From: Palsa-601 sp963801185
GTDB lineage: Bacteria; Actinomycetota; Acidimicrobiia; Acidimicrobiales; Bog-793
Direction of reading: 5' to 3'
NCBI GenBank assembly: GCA_963801185.1
Contig: CAWDDW010000003.1
Location: 2,088,493 to 2,152,492 of the forward strand
Length of the DNA: 64,000 bases
Positions 53,105 through 62,323 of this stretch are shown piece by piece. Numbering within the stretch: position 1 is the first letter of the stretch; every line of letters begins with the position of its first letter. A program made the translations under genes and the position numbers. Under the pieces are notes generated by a model. That model ran no database searches. It was given only the letters and a program-made list of their open reading frames with translations, and had not been told where the DNA came from.

Positions 53105-56100
53105 TCCTCGTGCTCACCCACGCCGACACCGAGCTCCTCGGGCTGCGGGTCGTGGCAGAGTCGCTCCCCGACGGCTTCCCGACGGTTCGCGCCGCCAACC
53201 CGGCGACGCTCGGCTCGTCGGTCCCGGATCTGGCGGGGGTCGAGGTGGTCATCGTGAGGCTGCTCGGCGGTCGCAGGTCGTGGGACGGCTTCGACGAGCT
53301 CGTACGGCGGTGCCGGGCGGGTGGCATCCCGCTGCTCGCCTTCGGGGGCGAGGCGGTGCCTGACGCCGAGTGCATGTCGGCCTCGACCGTGCAGGGCGGC
53401 ATCGTCACCCAGGCATTCGAATACCTGGTCCAGGGTGGGACGAGGAACTTGGAGCAGTTGTTGCGTTTCGTGGCGGACACGGTGCTGCGCCACGGGTTCG
53501 GGTTCGAGGCGCCCGCAGCCGTGCCGTCCATCGGGGTGTTCGGCGACGTCGAGGTCGACCGGGCCAAGCCGACGGTCGGCATCGTCTTTTACCGGGCGCA
53601 CGTGCTGACGGGAAACACGCTGTTCGTCTCGCAGCTGTGCGAGGCCATCGAGGCGCGGGGAGCCAACGCCGTACCGGTCTACTGCTACTCGTTACGAGAC
53701 GGCGGCGAGGGCGATGAGTCGGCCGTTGCGTCGATGCTGCGGGTGCACGGAGTCGACGCGGTGGTGACGACGGTGCTGGCAGCCGGCACGTTCGCGCCGG
53801 GCGACGAGATCGCGGCCGGGATCGCGGCGGAGGGCTGGGGCGAGCAAGTGCTCGGGTCGCTCAGCGTCCCGATCGTGCAGGCGATCGCCTCCACCGGATC
53901 GTCGGAGGCGTGGCGAGGCTTGAGCGGAGGGCTCGGCCCGTTGGACGTGGCGTGGGGCATCGCCTTGCCAGAGCTCGACGGGCGGATCATCTCGGTTCCC
54001 TTCTCGTTCAAGGAGATCGTGGACGACGGGGACGACCTCGGCGCTCCGGTCTCGGCCTACAGGACGATCCCTGACCGCACCGAGCGCGTCGCCGGTCTCG
54101 CCGTCCGCCTCGCCTCCATGCGCCGCCGCCCTGTCGCCGAGCGGCGTGTTGCCGTCGTCTTGTCCGCCTATCCGACCAAGCGGTCGCGCCTCGGCAACGC
54201 CGTCGGGCTAGACACTCCGGCGTCGGTCATCGAGCTGCTGGGCGAGCTGCGTGCCGCCGGGTACCGCGTGGACCGCATCCCCGAGAGCGGCGACGCACTG
54301 ATGGCCGAGCTCGCCGACGGCCTCGCGTACGACTCGGCCTCGCTCACGCCGGCACAGGCGTCGGGGTCAGCCGGGAAGCTTTCTGTTGCGGACTACTGCT
54401 CCTGGTTCGGGTCCGTCCCGGGCGGGGTGCGCCGCCAGATGGCCGAGCACTGGGGCGAGGCGCCGGGACGGGTGCACCTGTCGCCGGAGGGCGATGCCCT
54501 CGTGTTCTCGGGGATCGACCTCGGCGGCGTGCTCATCGCCATCCAGCCGCCGCGGGGCTTCGGCGAGAACCCGATCGCCATCTACCACTCCCCGGTGCTG
54601 CCGCCGACGCACCACTACCTCGGTTTTTATCGCTGGCTCGACACCGGCTTCGGTGCAGACGCCATCATCCACCTCGGAAAGCACGGCACGCTCGAATGGC
54701 TGCCGGGGAAGGGCGCCGGCCTGTCGGCAAGCTGCTATCCCGACCTCGCCCTCGCCGACGTGCCGTTCGTCTATCCCTTCGTCGTGAACGACCCCGGCGA
54801 AGGAGCCCAGGCCAAACGCCGCGCTCACGCCGTCATCGTCGACCACCTGGTGCCGCCGCTCACCCGGGCGGACTCCTACGACGACATCGCTCGCCTCGAG
54901 ACGCTGCTCGACGAGCATGCTCGCATCGCCTCCCTCGACCCTGCCAAGCTGCCGGCGATCAGGCGCCAGGTGTGGGAGCTGGTGGTGGAGGCCGAGATCC
55001 ACCGGGACCTCGGCCTCGAGGGACGATACGGCGAGGGCGGGCCGGCGATCGCCGACGACGGCGAGTTCGATGAGCTCGTCCTCGAGGTCGACGGCTACCT
55101 GTGCGAGCTGAAGGACGCTCAGATCCGCGGCGGGCTGCACGTGCTCGGCCAGCCCCCTGACGGGGAGGTGCTCATCGACTTCGTCCTCGCGCTCACCCGC
55201 CTGCGCCAGGGTTGGGTCCCCTCGTTGCGCTCCGCTGTCGCCGAGTCCGAGCTCGGGACCCTGGATCTGGCGGGCGCGTCACGGAGCGAGATGGACCGGG
55301 TCGAGGCGCGCTGCCGGGAGGTGGTCGAGGATCTTTCCCGCAGGGGGTGGAAGTCTCAACCACCTTCGGGGAGAGCCGAGGGTGACGCGGGTCCCGGTGG
55401 CGACGTCGCCAAGGCGCTCGCCTGGGTCTGTGACTGGCTCGTGCCGGCACTCGGGCAGACGACTGACGAGACGGGCGGCGTGCTTGCCGCGCTCGATGGT
55501 CGCCACGTTCCGCCCGGGCCCTCCGGGGCGCCGAGCCGGGGGATGGCGCACGTGCTCCCGACCGGCAGGAACTTCTACTCGCTCGACCCGAAGGCGGTCC
55601 CCTCCCGGCTCTCGATGGACGTAGGGGAGGCCCTGGCGTCTCGCCTGCTCGAGCGCCACCTCTCAGAAGAGGGCGAGTACCCGCGCTCGGTGGCGATCGT
55701 CGTGTGGGGGACCGCGGTGATGAGGACGGGGGGCGACGACATCGCCGAGGCCCTTGCGCTGCTCGGGGTCCGGCCGCGCTGGTCCGAGGAGTCGGGGAGG
55801 GTCGAGGGACTGGAGGTCGTCCCGCTCGCCGAGCTCGGGCGGCCGAGGGTCGATGTGACGCTCCGGATCTCGGGGCTCTTCCGGGACGCGTTCCCTCACG
55901 TGGTCGCGCTCATGGACGAGGCCGTTCAGCTCGTCGCAGGCCTCGACGAGGACGCGGCGTCCAATCCGCTCGTCGTGGCGCCGAAGGGCGAGGCCCGGAT
56001 CTTCGGGCCGGCACCGGGCTCGTACGGCTCGGGCATCCTGCCTGTCATCGAGAGCCGCAACTGGCAGAGCGACGACGACCTGGCGGCGGTCTACCTCGCC

Positions 56101-56712
56101 TGGTCGGGCTGGTCGTACGGCCGCTCAGGGATGGGCGTCCCGGCAGGGGAGTCGCTCGCGCGGCGGCTGGCGGGCACGGAGATCGCCGTGAAGAACCAGG
56201 ACAACCGGGAACACGACATCTTCGACTCCGACGACTACCTTCAAGATCACGGCGGGATGATCGCCGCTATCCGGTCGCTCCGGGGCGGGGTGTCACCGAA
56301 GGCGGTGTTCGGCGACTCGTCCGACCCGGCCCGGGCCCGGGTCCGCTCGCTGGCGGAGGAGGCGGCTCGCGTGGTGCGCAGCCGGGTCCTCAACCCGAAG
56401 TGGATCGGGGCGATGCAGCGACACGGTTACAAGGGAGCCTTCGAGCTTGCCGCCACCGTCGACTACCTCTTCGGCTACGACGCCACCGCGCACGTCGTCG
56501 AGGACTGGATGTACGAGCGGGTGACGGCGGCCTATGTGGGGGACCCCGAGGTCCGCAAGTTCTTCGAGGAGTCGAATCCCTGGGCGCTGCGTGCGATCGC
56601 CGAGAGGCTGCTCGAGGCCTCCGAGCGCGGCATGTGGGACGCCTCGGACGAGGCGCTCTCCACGATTCGCCAGGCGATCCTCGAGGGTGAGGGCTGGGAG
56701 GAGGACCGGTGA
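53101..56712 (+). CDS. cobN: Cobaltochelatase subunit CobN
   Basis: Large subunit that inserts cobalt into hydrogenobyrinic acid a,c-diamide (aerobic pathway) with an AAA+ partner. From GTG 53101 (overlapping the cobQ stop) it is 1203 residues, normal for CobN. Visible family blocks are GIVFYRAHVLTGNTLFVSQLCEAIEARG, AVVLSAYPTKRSRLGNAVGLDTPAS, HHYLGFYRWLDTGFGADAIIHLGKHGTLEWLPGKGAGLS, NREHDIFDSDDYLQDHGGM and the C-terminal ATVDYLFGYDATAHVVEDWMYE. Frame intact. CobS/CobT-type partners are replaced here by the ChlI-ChlD-like gene downstream. Confidence 0.95.
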   Translation: MILVLTHADTELLGLRVVAESLPDGFPTVRAANPATLGSSVPDLAGVEVVIVRLLGGRRSWDGFDELVRRCRAGGIPLLAFGGEAVPDAECMSASTVQGGIVTQAFEYLVQGGTRNLEQLLRFVADTVLRHGFGFEAPAAVPSIGVFGDVEVDRAKPTVGIVFYRAHVLTGNTLFVSQLCEAIEARGANAVPVYCYSLRDGGEGDESAVASMLRVHGVDAVVTTVLAAGTFAPGDEIAAGIAAEGWGEQVLGSLSVPIVQAIASTGSSEAWRGLSGGLGPLDVAWGIALPELDGRIISVPFSFKEIVDDGDDLGAPVSAYRTIPDRTERVAGLAVRLASMRRRPVAERRVAVVLSAYPTKRSRLGNAVGLDTPASVIELLGELRAAGYRVDRIPESGDALMAELADGLAYDSASLTPAQASGSAGKLSVADYCSWFGSVPGGVRRQMAEHWGEAPGRVHLSPEGDALVFSGIDLGGVLIAIQPPRGFGENPIAIYHSPVLPPTHHYLGFYRWLDTGFGADAIIHLGKHGTLEWLPGKGAGLSASCYPDLALADVPFVYPFVVNDPGEGAQAKRRAHAVIVDHLVPPLTRADSYDDIARLETLLDEHARIASLDPAKLPAIRRQVWELVVEAEIHRDLGLEGRYGEGGPAIADDGEFDELVLEVDGYLCELKDAQIRGGLHVLGQPPDGEVLIDFVLALTRLRQGWVPSLRSAVAESELGTLDLAGASRSEMDRVEARCREVVEDLSRRGWKSQPPSGRAEGDAGPGGDVAKALAWVCDWLVPALGQTTDETGGVLAALDGRHVPPGPSGAPSRGMAHVLPTGRNFYSLDPKAVPSRLSMDVGEALASRLLERHLSEEGEYPRSVAIVVWGTAVMRTGGDDIAEALALLGVRPRWSEESGRVEGLEVVPLAELGRPRVDVTLRISGLFRDAFPHVVALMDEAVQLVAGLDEDAASNPLVVAPKGEARIFGPAPGSYGSGILPVIESRNWQSDDDLAAVYLAWSGWSYGRSGMGVPAGESLARRLAGTEIAVKNQDNREHDIFDSDDYLQDHGGMIAAIRSLRGGVSPKAVFGDSSDPARARVRSLAEEAARVVRSRVLNPKWIGAMQRHGYKGAFELAATVDYLFGYDATAHVVEDWMYERVTAAYVGDPEVRKFFEESNPWALRAIAERLLEASERGMWDASDEALSTIRQAILEGEGWEEDR

Positions 56713-58595
56713 GCCTCAGCGATGAGATGACCCCTGCGGGCTTCCCGTTCGCGGCGGTCGTGGGCATGGAGGAGGTCAAGCTCGCCCTGTTGCTCGGCGC
56801 CGTCGAGCCGCGCCTCGGCGGGGTGCTCTTGCGCGGCCAGAAGGGGAGCGCCAAGACCACGCTCGCCCGTGGCCTCGCCGAGCTCTTGCCGGGCGGGCCG
56901 CCCTTTGTCGAGCTGCCGCTCGGCGCGACCGAGGACAGGGTCGTCGGCACGCTCGATCTCGGCTCGGCATTGCGGGACGGGGAGCGCCGCTTCCATCCGG
57001 GCCTCCTCCACTCCGTCGACGCCGGCGTGCTGTACGTGGACGAGGTCAACCTCCTCGCCGACCACCTGGTGGACGTGTTGCTCGACGTTGCCGTGTCGGG
57101 CGTCAACCGGGTGGAGAGGGAAGGGGTGTCGTGGGTGCACCGGTCGCGTTTCTTGTTGATCGGCTCGATGAACCCCGAGGAGGGAGAGCTGAGGCCCCAG
57201 CTGCTGGACCGTTTCGGGCTGTCGGTCGACGTCGCCTCGTCGGACGACCCGTTGGTGCGGGCCGATGCTGTCCGCCGCCGGATGGCCTTCGACGCCGATC
57301 CCGACACGTTCACGACCGAGTGGGCGGGCGAGACCGAGGCGCTGCGCCAACGACTGGCGTCGTGCCGGGCCGGCTCGCTTCCCTACGAGGTCGTCGAAGC
57401 GGCCGCCCGCCTCGCCTCCTCGCTCGGGGCCGACGGTCTGCGGGCGGACCTCTCCCTGTGCCGGGCGGCCGCCGCGCTTGCGGGTCTCGAGGGTCGTGAC
57501 GAGGCGAGCGTCGACGACGTCCGGCGCGTGGCGCCCCTGGCGCTAGGGCACCGGAGGCGCCGCGGGCCATTCGACGAACCGGGAGTGTCGCCGAGCGAGA
57601 TCAGCGAGGCGCTCGGCGAGGGGGCCGGCGAGGCGCTCGGCGAGACGCCTGCGGAGACGCCCGCTCCCCACTCGCAGCCGCAGGCGCGGGCTGTGGGCGA
57701 GCCCGAACGCGGGAGCGCGGACACGCCCGAGCAGGACCTGCCCGACGTCGGCCCGCTGGCCGATGTCCTGAGGCTGCCTCAGTCAGAACGCGCCCGGCCC
57801 CGGCCCGGCTCGGCCGAAGAGCCGAAGTCCTCCGGTCGCTCACGGGAGGCGCAGGTCGAGGAAGCCCGGAGTGGTCGAGTGATCGGGAGCCGCCCGGTCG
57901 GGCCAGGCTCCGCACGCATCGCCGTCGGCGCCACCGTGCTCGCGGCGGCAGAGCGCCGTGCCGCGGAAGAGCCAGACCCCGATGCGCCGCTCGTCGACGA
58001 GACGGACCTGCGCGAGGTCGTCGCGGCGCAGCGGCGTTCGCACTTGATCGTCCTTTGCGTCGACGCCTCCGGGTCCATGGGGGCCGAGGACCGGGTAGGT
58101 GCCGCCCGGAGCGCAGTGCTGCGGCTGCTGACGGATGCGTACCAGAGGCGTGATCGGGTGGCCGTGGTGAGTTTCTCCGGGGATGGCGCGAGCGTCCTGC
58201 TCCGGCCGACGGGAAGCGTCGAAGTGGCCCGTCAGCGGCTCGACAGCGTCCCGACGGGCGGGCGCACACCGCTTGCGGCGGGGATCCTGACCGCTCTCGA
58301 GGTGTGCACGTCACCGGGGGCCAAGGGGCTCTCGCCCGTTCTCGTCCTCGTCTCCGACGGCCGGGCGACGGATGTGTCCGGCGGGGCGCGCTCCGATCCG
58401 TTCACCGCCGCTATCGAGGCCGGTAAGAAGGTGGCGGTCGCCGGCGTTGCGGCGCTCGTGGTCGACGTGGAGTCGGGTCCGATGTCGCTCGGCCTCGGTG
58501 CCGAGCTCGCCTCGGCGATGGAGGCCCGGCACGTCCCCATCGGGCGCCCCGACGGCGAAGGCATCGACCGTGCTGTCAGGTCGATGCTCGCCTGA
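56709..58595 (+). CDS. ChlI-ChlD-type chelatase AAA+/VWA subunit, likely CobN partner
   Basis: 628 residues. The N-terminal AAA+ domain (1-~300) has Walker A LLRGQKGSAKTTLARG, Walker B AGVLYVDEVNLL and sensor 1 FLLIGSMNPEEGELRPQLLDRFGL. A disordered Pro/Glu/Ser-rich linker (~300-400) leads to a VWA domain with MIDAS LCVDASGSMGAEDRVGAAR. This architecture occurs as the ATPase of magnesium chelatase and, next to cobN, as the motor of cobalt chelatase. GTG 56709 overlaps the cobN stop. Last gene of the cobalamin operon. Confidence 0.9.
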   Translation: MSLSDEMTPAGFPFAAVVGMEEVKLALLLGAVEPRLGGVLLRGQKGSAKTTLARGLAELLPGGPPFVELPLGATEDRVVGTLDLGSALRDGERRFHPGLLHSVDAGVLYVDEVNLLADHLVDVLLDVAVSGVNRVEREGVSWVHRSRFLLIGSMNPEEGELRPQLLDRFGLSVDVASSDDPLVRADAVRRRMAFDADPDTFTTEWAGETEALRQRLASCRAGSLPYEVVEAAARLASSLGADGLRADLSLCRAAAALAGLEGRDEASVDDVRRVAPLALGHRRRRGPFDEPGVSPSEISEALGEGAGEALGETPAETPAPHSQPQARAVGEPERGSADTPEQDLPDVGPLADVLRLPQSERARPRPGSAEEPKSSGRSREAQVEEARSGRVIGSRPVGPGSARIAVGATVLAAAERRAAEEPDPDAPLVDETDLREVVAAQRRSHLIVLCVDASGSMGAEDRVGAARSAVLRLLTDAYQRRDRVAVVSFSGDGASVLLRPTGSVEVARQRLDSVPTGGRTPLAAGILTALEVCTSPGAKGLSPVLVLVSDGRATDVSGGARSDPFTAAIEAGKKVAVAGVAALVVDVESGPMSLGLGAELASAMEARHVPIGRPDGEGIDRAVRSMLA

Positions 58596-58634
58596 TCGGC
58601 GCTTTCACACCTTGGCGCGGCAAACGTCCCCGAT

Positions 58635-58652
58635 CGTCAAAGGGCTTTGACG
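58635..58652. terminator. Inverted repeat CGTCAAAG-GG-CTTTGACG between convergent genes
   Basis: Perfect 8-bp arms; it overlaps the stop codon of the leftward secreted-protein gene and lies 40 bp past the end of the cob operon. Position suits a bidirectional terminator; no T-tract. Confidence 0.5.
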
Positions 58653-59695
58653 GTCGAAACGATGTAGAAGCCGGTCTTGGTGGATGAAGGTGCGGTCATG
58701 GGACCGGCGAGTGAGGTCTTGGCCGAGATCGGGTGGCCGGCGGGGCTCGAGTACGTGGCGCTCGAGTCGGTCCTGTCAGTGACCTTGTAGCTCTTCTTCG
58801 AGTACTTGCACGTGTAGGAGGCGGTCTTCACCTTGCCGCCCTTCAGCGTGGCGGATCCGGTGACGAGGCCAGACTTGCTCGCCGTCACGGTCAGCACCTT
58901 CGTCTTGGCGTCATACTTCGGGGTGAGGCCTTCCTGGGCAGCGACGTCCGACCGGATGGCGCCGGCCGGGGCCGTGAGATCTGTCGAGCGAGTGAGGCCC
59001 ACCTCGTTGAAGCTCTTGCCGAAGAGGCTCAAGGACCCACCGCTCGCCGCCGGAGTGGTGCCCGTGAAGTTCCCGGAGCTGAAGAGCACGTCCGCTGTGC
59101 ACTCGTTGCCCTCGGGGGGAATGCACGAAGAATCGACCGTGATCTCCGGAGTAGCAGCCTTGAAGGACAGTAAGGAGCCCCCCACCGTGCCTCCACCGGT
59201 CAACCCCGTGACGAGTGTCACCTTGCCACTCAGCGTGCCGCTGTAGACGGTCTCGCTGCCGGTCGTGCAAGTGGCCTTCTTGCTCGAGGTTGTCTTGAAG
59301 GAGAGATCGACCGTGGCGATGGGGCTGGCCTGCGCACCGACGTTGAGCGTGCCCGTCTTCTTGTTGAACGTCAGTGTCGAGGCGGTCACAGGAACGATCC
59401 AGTCGTGGAACTCGTAGCCCGTGCCGCCTACCACACGTTCGAGGGCGACGGACAGGTTAGGAGCCTCAGTGCTGATCACCTGGTCCCAACTGACGACGAG
59501 CGTCCAGCTAGCGCCATTGGACGTCTTCACCGTTGTCCCGGCGTTGCCGAGCGACAGCGTCGAGGTGGCCGCAAGCGCCGAGCCGGGGGCCGCCACAACG
59601 GCCGCCAGGGAACTGCCGGCGAAGATCGCGACAGCCGCGATGGGCGTGAGGACCGCTCGGCGCGTGACTCGCCACTTTGATCCGACAGCAGACAT
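58637..59695 (-). CDS. Secreted protein of unknown function
   Basis: About 352 residues with a clear signal peptide (KWRVTRRAVLTPIAAVAIFAGSSLAAVVAAPGSALA). The rest is Ser/Thr/Gly-rich beta-sheet sequence with a repeated LSLGNAGTTVKTSNGASWTLVVS-like strand pattern and two Cys pairs (CTTGSETV, CIPPEGNEC). Start ATG 59695 has a GAGGAGGC site. No domain recognised; surface or spore/matrix-type protein is possible. Monocistronic, between the cob operon and fabI. Confidence 0.7.
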   Translation of the reverse strand: MSAVGSKWRVTRRAVLTPIAAVAIFAGSSLAAVVAAPGSALAATSTLSLGNAGTTVKTSNGASWTLVVSWDQVISTEAPNLSVALERVVGGTGYEFHDWIVPVTASTLTFNKKTGTLNVGAQASPIATVDLSFKTTSSKKATCTTGSETVYSGTLSGKVTLVTGLTGGGTVGGSLLSFKAATPEITVDSSCIPPEGNECTADVLFSSGNFTGTTPAASGGSLSLFGKSFNEVGLTRSTDLTAPAGAIRSDVAAQEGLTPKYDAKTKVLTVTASKSGLVTGSATLKGGKVKTASYTCKYSKKSYKVTDRTDSSATYSSPAGHPISAKTSLAGPMTAPSSTKTGFYIVSTVKAL

Positions 59696-59768
59696 GTTTG
59701 CCTCCTCAGCGCATGTTGTGCGCAACATGTGAAGTCTGACACGTTTTGTCGAGTTGAACCCTTGGGCT

Positions 59769-60545
59769 TCAAGCGCCCGTCGCGTGAAAGCCTCCGTCGA
59801 CGTGCACCATCTCGCCGGTCGTCTTCGGGAACCACTCAGAGAGCAGGGCGACGGCGGCCTTCGAGACGGCACTCGAGTCGTGGATGTCCCAGCCGAGCGG
59901 CGCCCTGTCGTCCCAGACCTCTTCGAACAGAGCAAAACCCGGGATCGACTTCGCCGCCAGCGTCCTGACCGGTCCCGCCGCTACGAGGTTCACGCGGATC
60001 CCTTTCGGCCCGAGGTCACGGGCGAGATAGCGGGTGAGCGACTCGAGGGCGGCCTTGGCCACGCCCATCCAGTCGTATCCGGGCCAGGCCACAGTTGCGT
60101 CGAAGTCCATGGCGACGATCGAGCCGCCGCCCGGTGAGGCTTCGAGGAGGGGCGCGAATGCGGCGGCGAGCAGCTTGAGCGAGTAGGTCGAGATCTGGAT
60201 CGCGGTTGCCACGTCCGGCCAGTCGGCCCGGAGGATGCCGCCCCCGAGGCAGCTCTCGGGCGCGAAGCCGATCGAGTGCACGAGGCCGTCGACGCGTCCC
60301 CAGGAGGCCTCGAGACGGGCAGCCACTTGCTCGGCGTGCTCGGGGACCGTGACATCGAGCTCGAGCACTTCCGGTTCGACGGGGAGGCGACGGGCGATAC
60401 GGCGGGTGAGCGACAGCGCCCGGCCCGCACCGGTGAGCACGACCTCCGCCCCCTCCTCTTGGGCGAGCTTCGCCACTCCGAAGGCGAGAGAGGCGTCCGT
60501 GAGAACGCCGGTCACGAGGACTTTCTTGCCGTCGAGGATTCCCAT
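59769..60545 (-). CDS. fabI: Enoyl-[acyl-carrier-protein] reductase (NADH), FabI/InhA type
   Basis: Last step of each fatty-acid elongation cycle. 258 residues: atypical SDR cofactor loop VLVTGVLTDASLAFGVAKLAQEEGAEVVLTG, VHSIGFAPESCLGG, then YDWMGVAKAALESLTRYLARDLG with the Tyr-x6-Lys catalytic pair, GPKGIRVNLVAAGPVRTLAAKSIPGF and VHVDGGFHATGA. Same strand as the downstream secreted-protein gene but 73 bp from it. Frame intact. Confidence 0.95.
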   Translation of the reverse strand: MGILDGKKVLVTGVLTDASLAFGVAKLAQEEGAEVVLTGAGRALSLTRRIARRLPVEPEVLELDVTVPEHAEQVAARLEASWGRVDGLVHSIGFAPESCLGGGILRADWPDVATAIQISTYSLKLLAAAFAPLLEASPGGGSIVAMDFDATVAWPGYDWMGVAKAALESLTRYLARDLGPKGIRVNLVAAGPVRTLAAKSIPGFALFEEVWDDRAPLGWDIHDSSAVSKAAVALLSEWFPKTTGEMVHVDGGFHATGA

Positions 60546-60587
60546 GAACCCGGAGGCTACCTGCGCGTGGTCGCGGGATCCTGCGAC

Positions 60588-60794
60588 TCAGCCGAGCTCA
60601 CGGTCGACCACGAGCTGGCGGTACAGCTGAGCCGTCTCGGGATGCACTCCGTCGATCGGGTCACCGCGCCACTCGAGGACATGAGCGAGAGAGCGAAGCG
60701 CTGACTCGATACCGCCCCGATTGCCCGAAGCGTGGTTCACGACCATGAGCATCCGGTAGAGGCGCTCGTCCGTTACCTGAAGCAAGCGAGCCAT
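60588..60794 (-). CDS. Small hypothetical protein, 68 aa
   Basis: MARLLQVTDERLYRMLMVVNHASGNRGGIESALRSL and a short C-terminal helix ending VVDRELG. It is helical, compact and soluble, begins directly after the end of the TnpB remnant on the same strand and ends 42 bp before the fabI start. No family recognised. It may be a real small gene. Confidence 0.4.
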   Translation of the reverse strand: MARLLQVTDERLYRMLMVVNHASGNRGGIESALRSLAHVLEWRGDPIDGVHPETAQLYRQLVVDRELG

Positions 60795-60795
60795 C

Positions 60796-61434
60796 TCAGG
60801 TGGCCTCCAAGGAAGCGGTGACGGACCTATCGGGCTCTCCTGCGCTCGCGCCGCCTTGACGGTTCCCTGACGAGCACCTGGGGTTACCCATGGACCCCTC
60901 GTCTCCCCGTCCGTTTGCCGGAGCAGCGCTCCTGCCGGTTTCCGGGCCACTCCCGGTACCAATGCCGGCGCCTAGCGCCGCCAGGTTGCGTGCTGCATTG
61001 TAATCGCGGTCGATGCTGAGACCGCAGCGATCGCAGCAGTAAGTACGTTCGGAGAGGGCGAGTTTGGCTTTCACTGCCCCACACTCCGAGCACATTTTCG
61101 TAGAGGGGAACCATCGGTCGGCCACGACCAGAGTTGCACCGTTCCAACGACACTTGTACGTGAGCTGACGCCGAAGTTCCCAAGGCGCGACGTCTAACAG
61201 CGCGCGGTTCAAACCTGCCTTTCCCCGGCTCCTACCAGCCCCTTTTGCGGAAGCGGTCAGATTCGTAACCGCCAGGTCCTCGACCACGACGATTTCGTAC
61301 GTCGTGGCGAGGAGAGAGGTGAGCTTCTGTATGCCATCGTGCCTAGCTGCCGCTGTGCGGGCAGCTTGTCTGGCGACTCTGGCGGTCGAGCGCAACCACC
61401 GTTTAGGTGTGGCATGCTGCTCGGTTCGCTAACA
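60796..61434 (-). pseudogene. 5'-truncated TnpB (IS200/IS605-type RNA-guided nuclease)
   Basis: Only the C-terminal ~200 residues remain: RSTARVARQAARTAAARHDGIQKLTS, YEIVVVEDLAVTNL (RuvC-II Glu), a zinc finger CSECGAVKAKLALSERTYCCDRCG and DRDYNAARNLAALG (RuvC-III Asp). The N-terminal wedge/REC part and RuvC-I Asp are missing; a stop and unrelated sequence lie immediately upstream of 61434. No tnpA. The relic cannot be an active nuclease. A Gly/Ser/Arg-rich tail follows the RuvC end, as in many TnpBs; the omega-RNA region would be at 60.8-61.0 kb. Confidence 0.8.
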
Positions 61435-61456
61435 CACTAGGGAGGCCGAGACGGCC

Positions 61457-62323
61457 ATGGAGACCTATCTGAACTACGGCGCCAGGAACGCCGGACTCCG
61501 TCTGACCTTCAACGAGGTTTACCTGGTCCCCGGCCTGGGACGCCACAGGCTGCAGGTTCAGGCCGCGCTCTCGACCGCCAACGAGCAGGCTGACGGAGAC
61601 ACGATCGTACTGGGTGGAGAAGCTCAGGCCCAGGGTTTGGCCGCAGGAGGTGGGTACCTAGGCCGCATCCTTCGAACCACACCCCGGATGGTTCGCCGTG
61701 ACGGTAGCTACACGGTGACTCTCCACGTCGAACTCACCGACGATCAGATCCGGAAGATCGAGGAACGACGCACCGCTGCCAACGGGGGCTTCGAACTGTG
61801 GCTGAACCTCGATGTCGAAGCCTGTGACGCGGACGGGAAAATGCAGTACGGGAACGGCCAGGTCCAGAACCTGAGGGTTACGCGGGAGGAGTGGCTCAAC
61901 GGCCTCAGCCAAACCGGTATCCGTAAGGTCCTGGTCGCAGAGCTCGACGTTCCTGATCCCGGGACTGATCCCGAACTCTCGCAAGCCAGCACGTTTTACG
62001 CCGCGGCGCAGAGCCACTACTACGAGGGCAGGTACCGCGAGACTGCTGAGAGCCTGCGCCAGGCCCTCAGCGCAATGGTTGGTCGGTCGACCGAGGAAGA
62101 GTCGACACTCGATGAGATGAGGGCTGAACTGCGCACGCAGGGCAAGGAAGCCCGGGAGGGCCAAGTCGGCTACGACGCTCGCATGGAGCTTGTCCGTCAA
62201 GCCCTGAAATTTCTCGCAGATATCGGTGGCCACCCAGAGGCCGGCGAGACGCAACGAGTCGAGGCCTCAGCCCAACTGCACATGGTCGCCGGCCTGATGA
62301 CGTGGTTCGTGCGGTCCCGATGA
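61457..62323 (+). CDS. Hypothetical protein, 288 aa, two-domain
   Basis: Start ATG 61457 with a GGGAGGCCGAG site. N-terminal ~160 residues are beta-rich (LRLTFNEVYLVPGLGRHRLQVQA, TVTLHVELTDDQIRKIEERR). A Trp-containing linker and a C-terminal helical part (SQASTFYAAAQSHYYEGRYRETAESLRQALSAM), tetratricopeptide-like in spacing, follow. I do not recognise the family. It ends in an ATGA overlap with a small CxxC protein. The pair abuts a broken ubiquitin-like operon on the other strand, in a mobile-looking region, so a defence or conflict role is possible but unproven. Confidence 0.6.
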   Translation: METYLNYGARNAGLRLTFNEVYLVPGLGRHRLQVQAALSTANEQADGDTIVLGGEAQAQGLAAGGGYLGRILRTTPRMVRRDGSYTVTLHVELTDDQIRKIEERRTAANGGFELWLNLDVEACDADGKMQYGNGQVQNLRVTREEWLNGLSQTGIRKVLVAELDVPDPGTDPELSQASTFYAAAQSHYYEGRYRETAESLRQALSAMVGRSTEEESTLDEMRAELRTQGKEAREGQVGYDARMELVRQALKFLADIGGHPEAGETQRVEASAQLHMVAGLMTWFVRSR

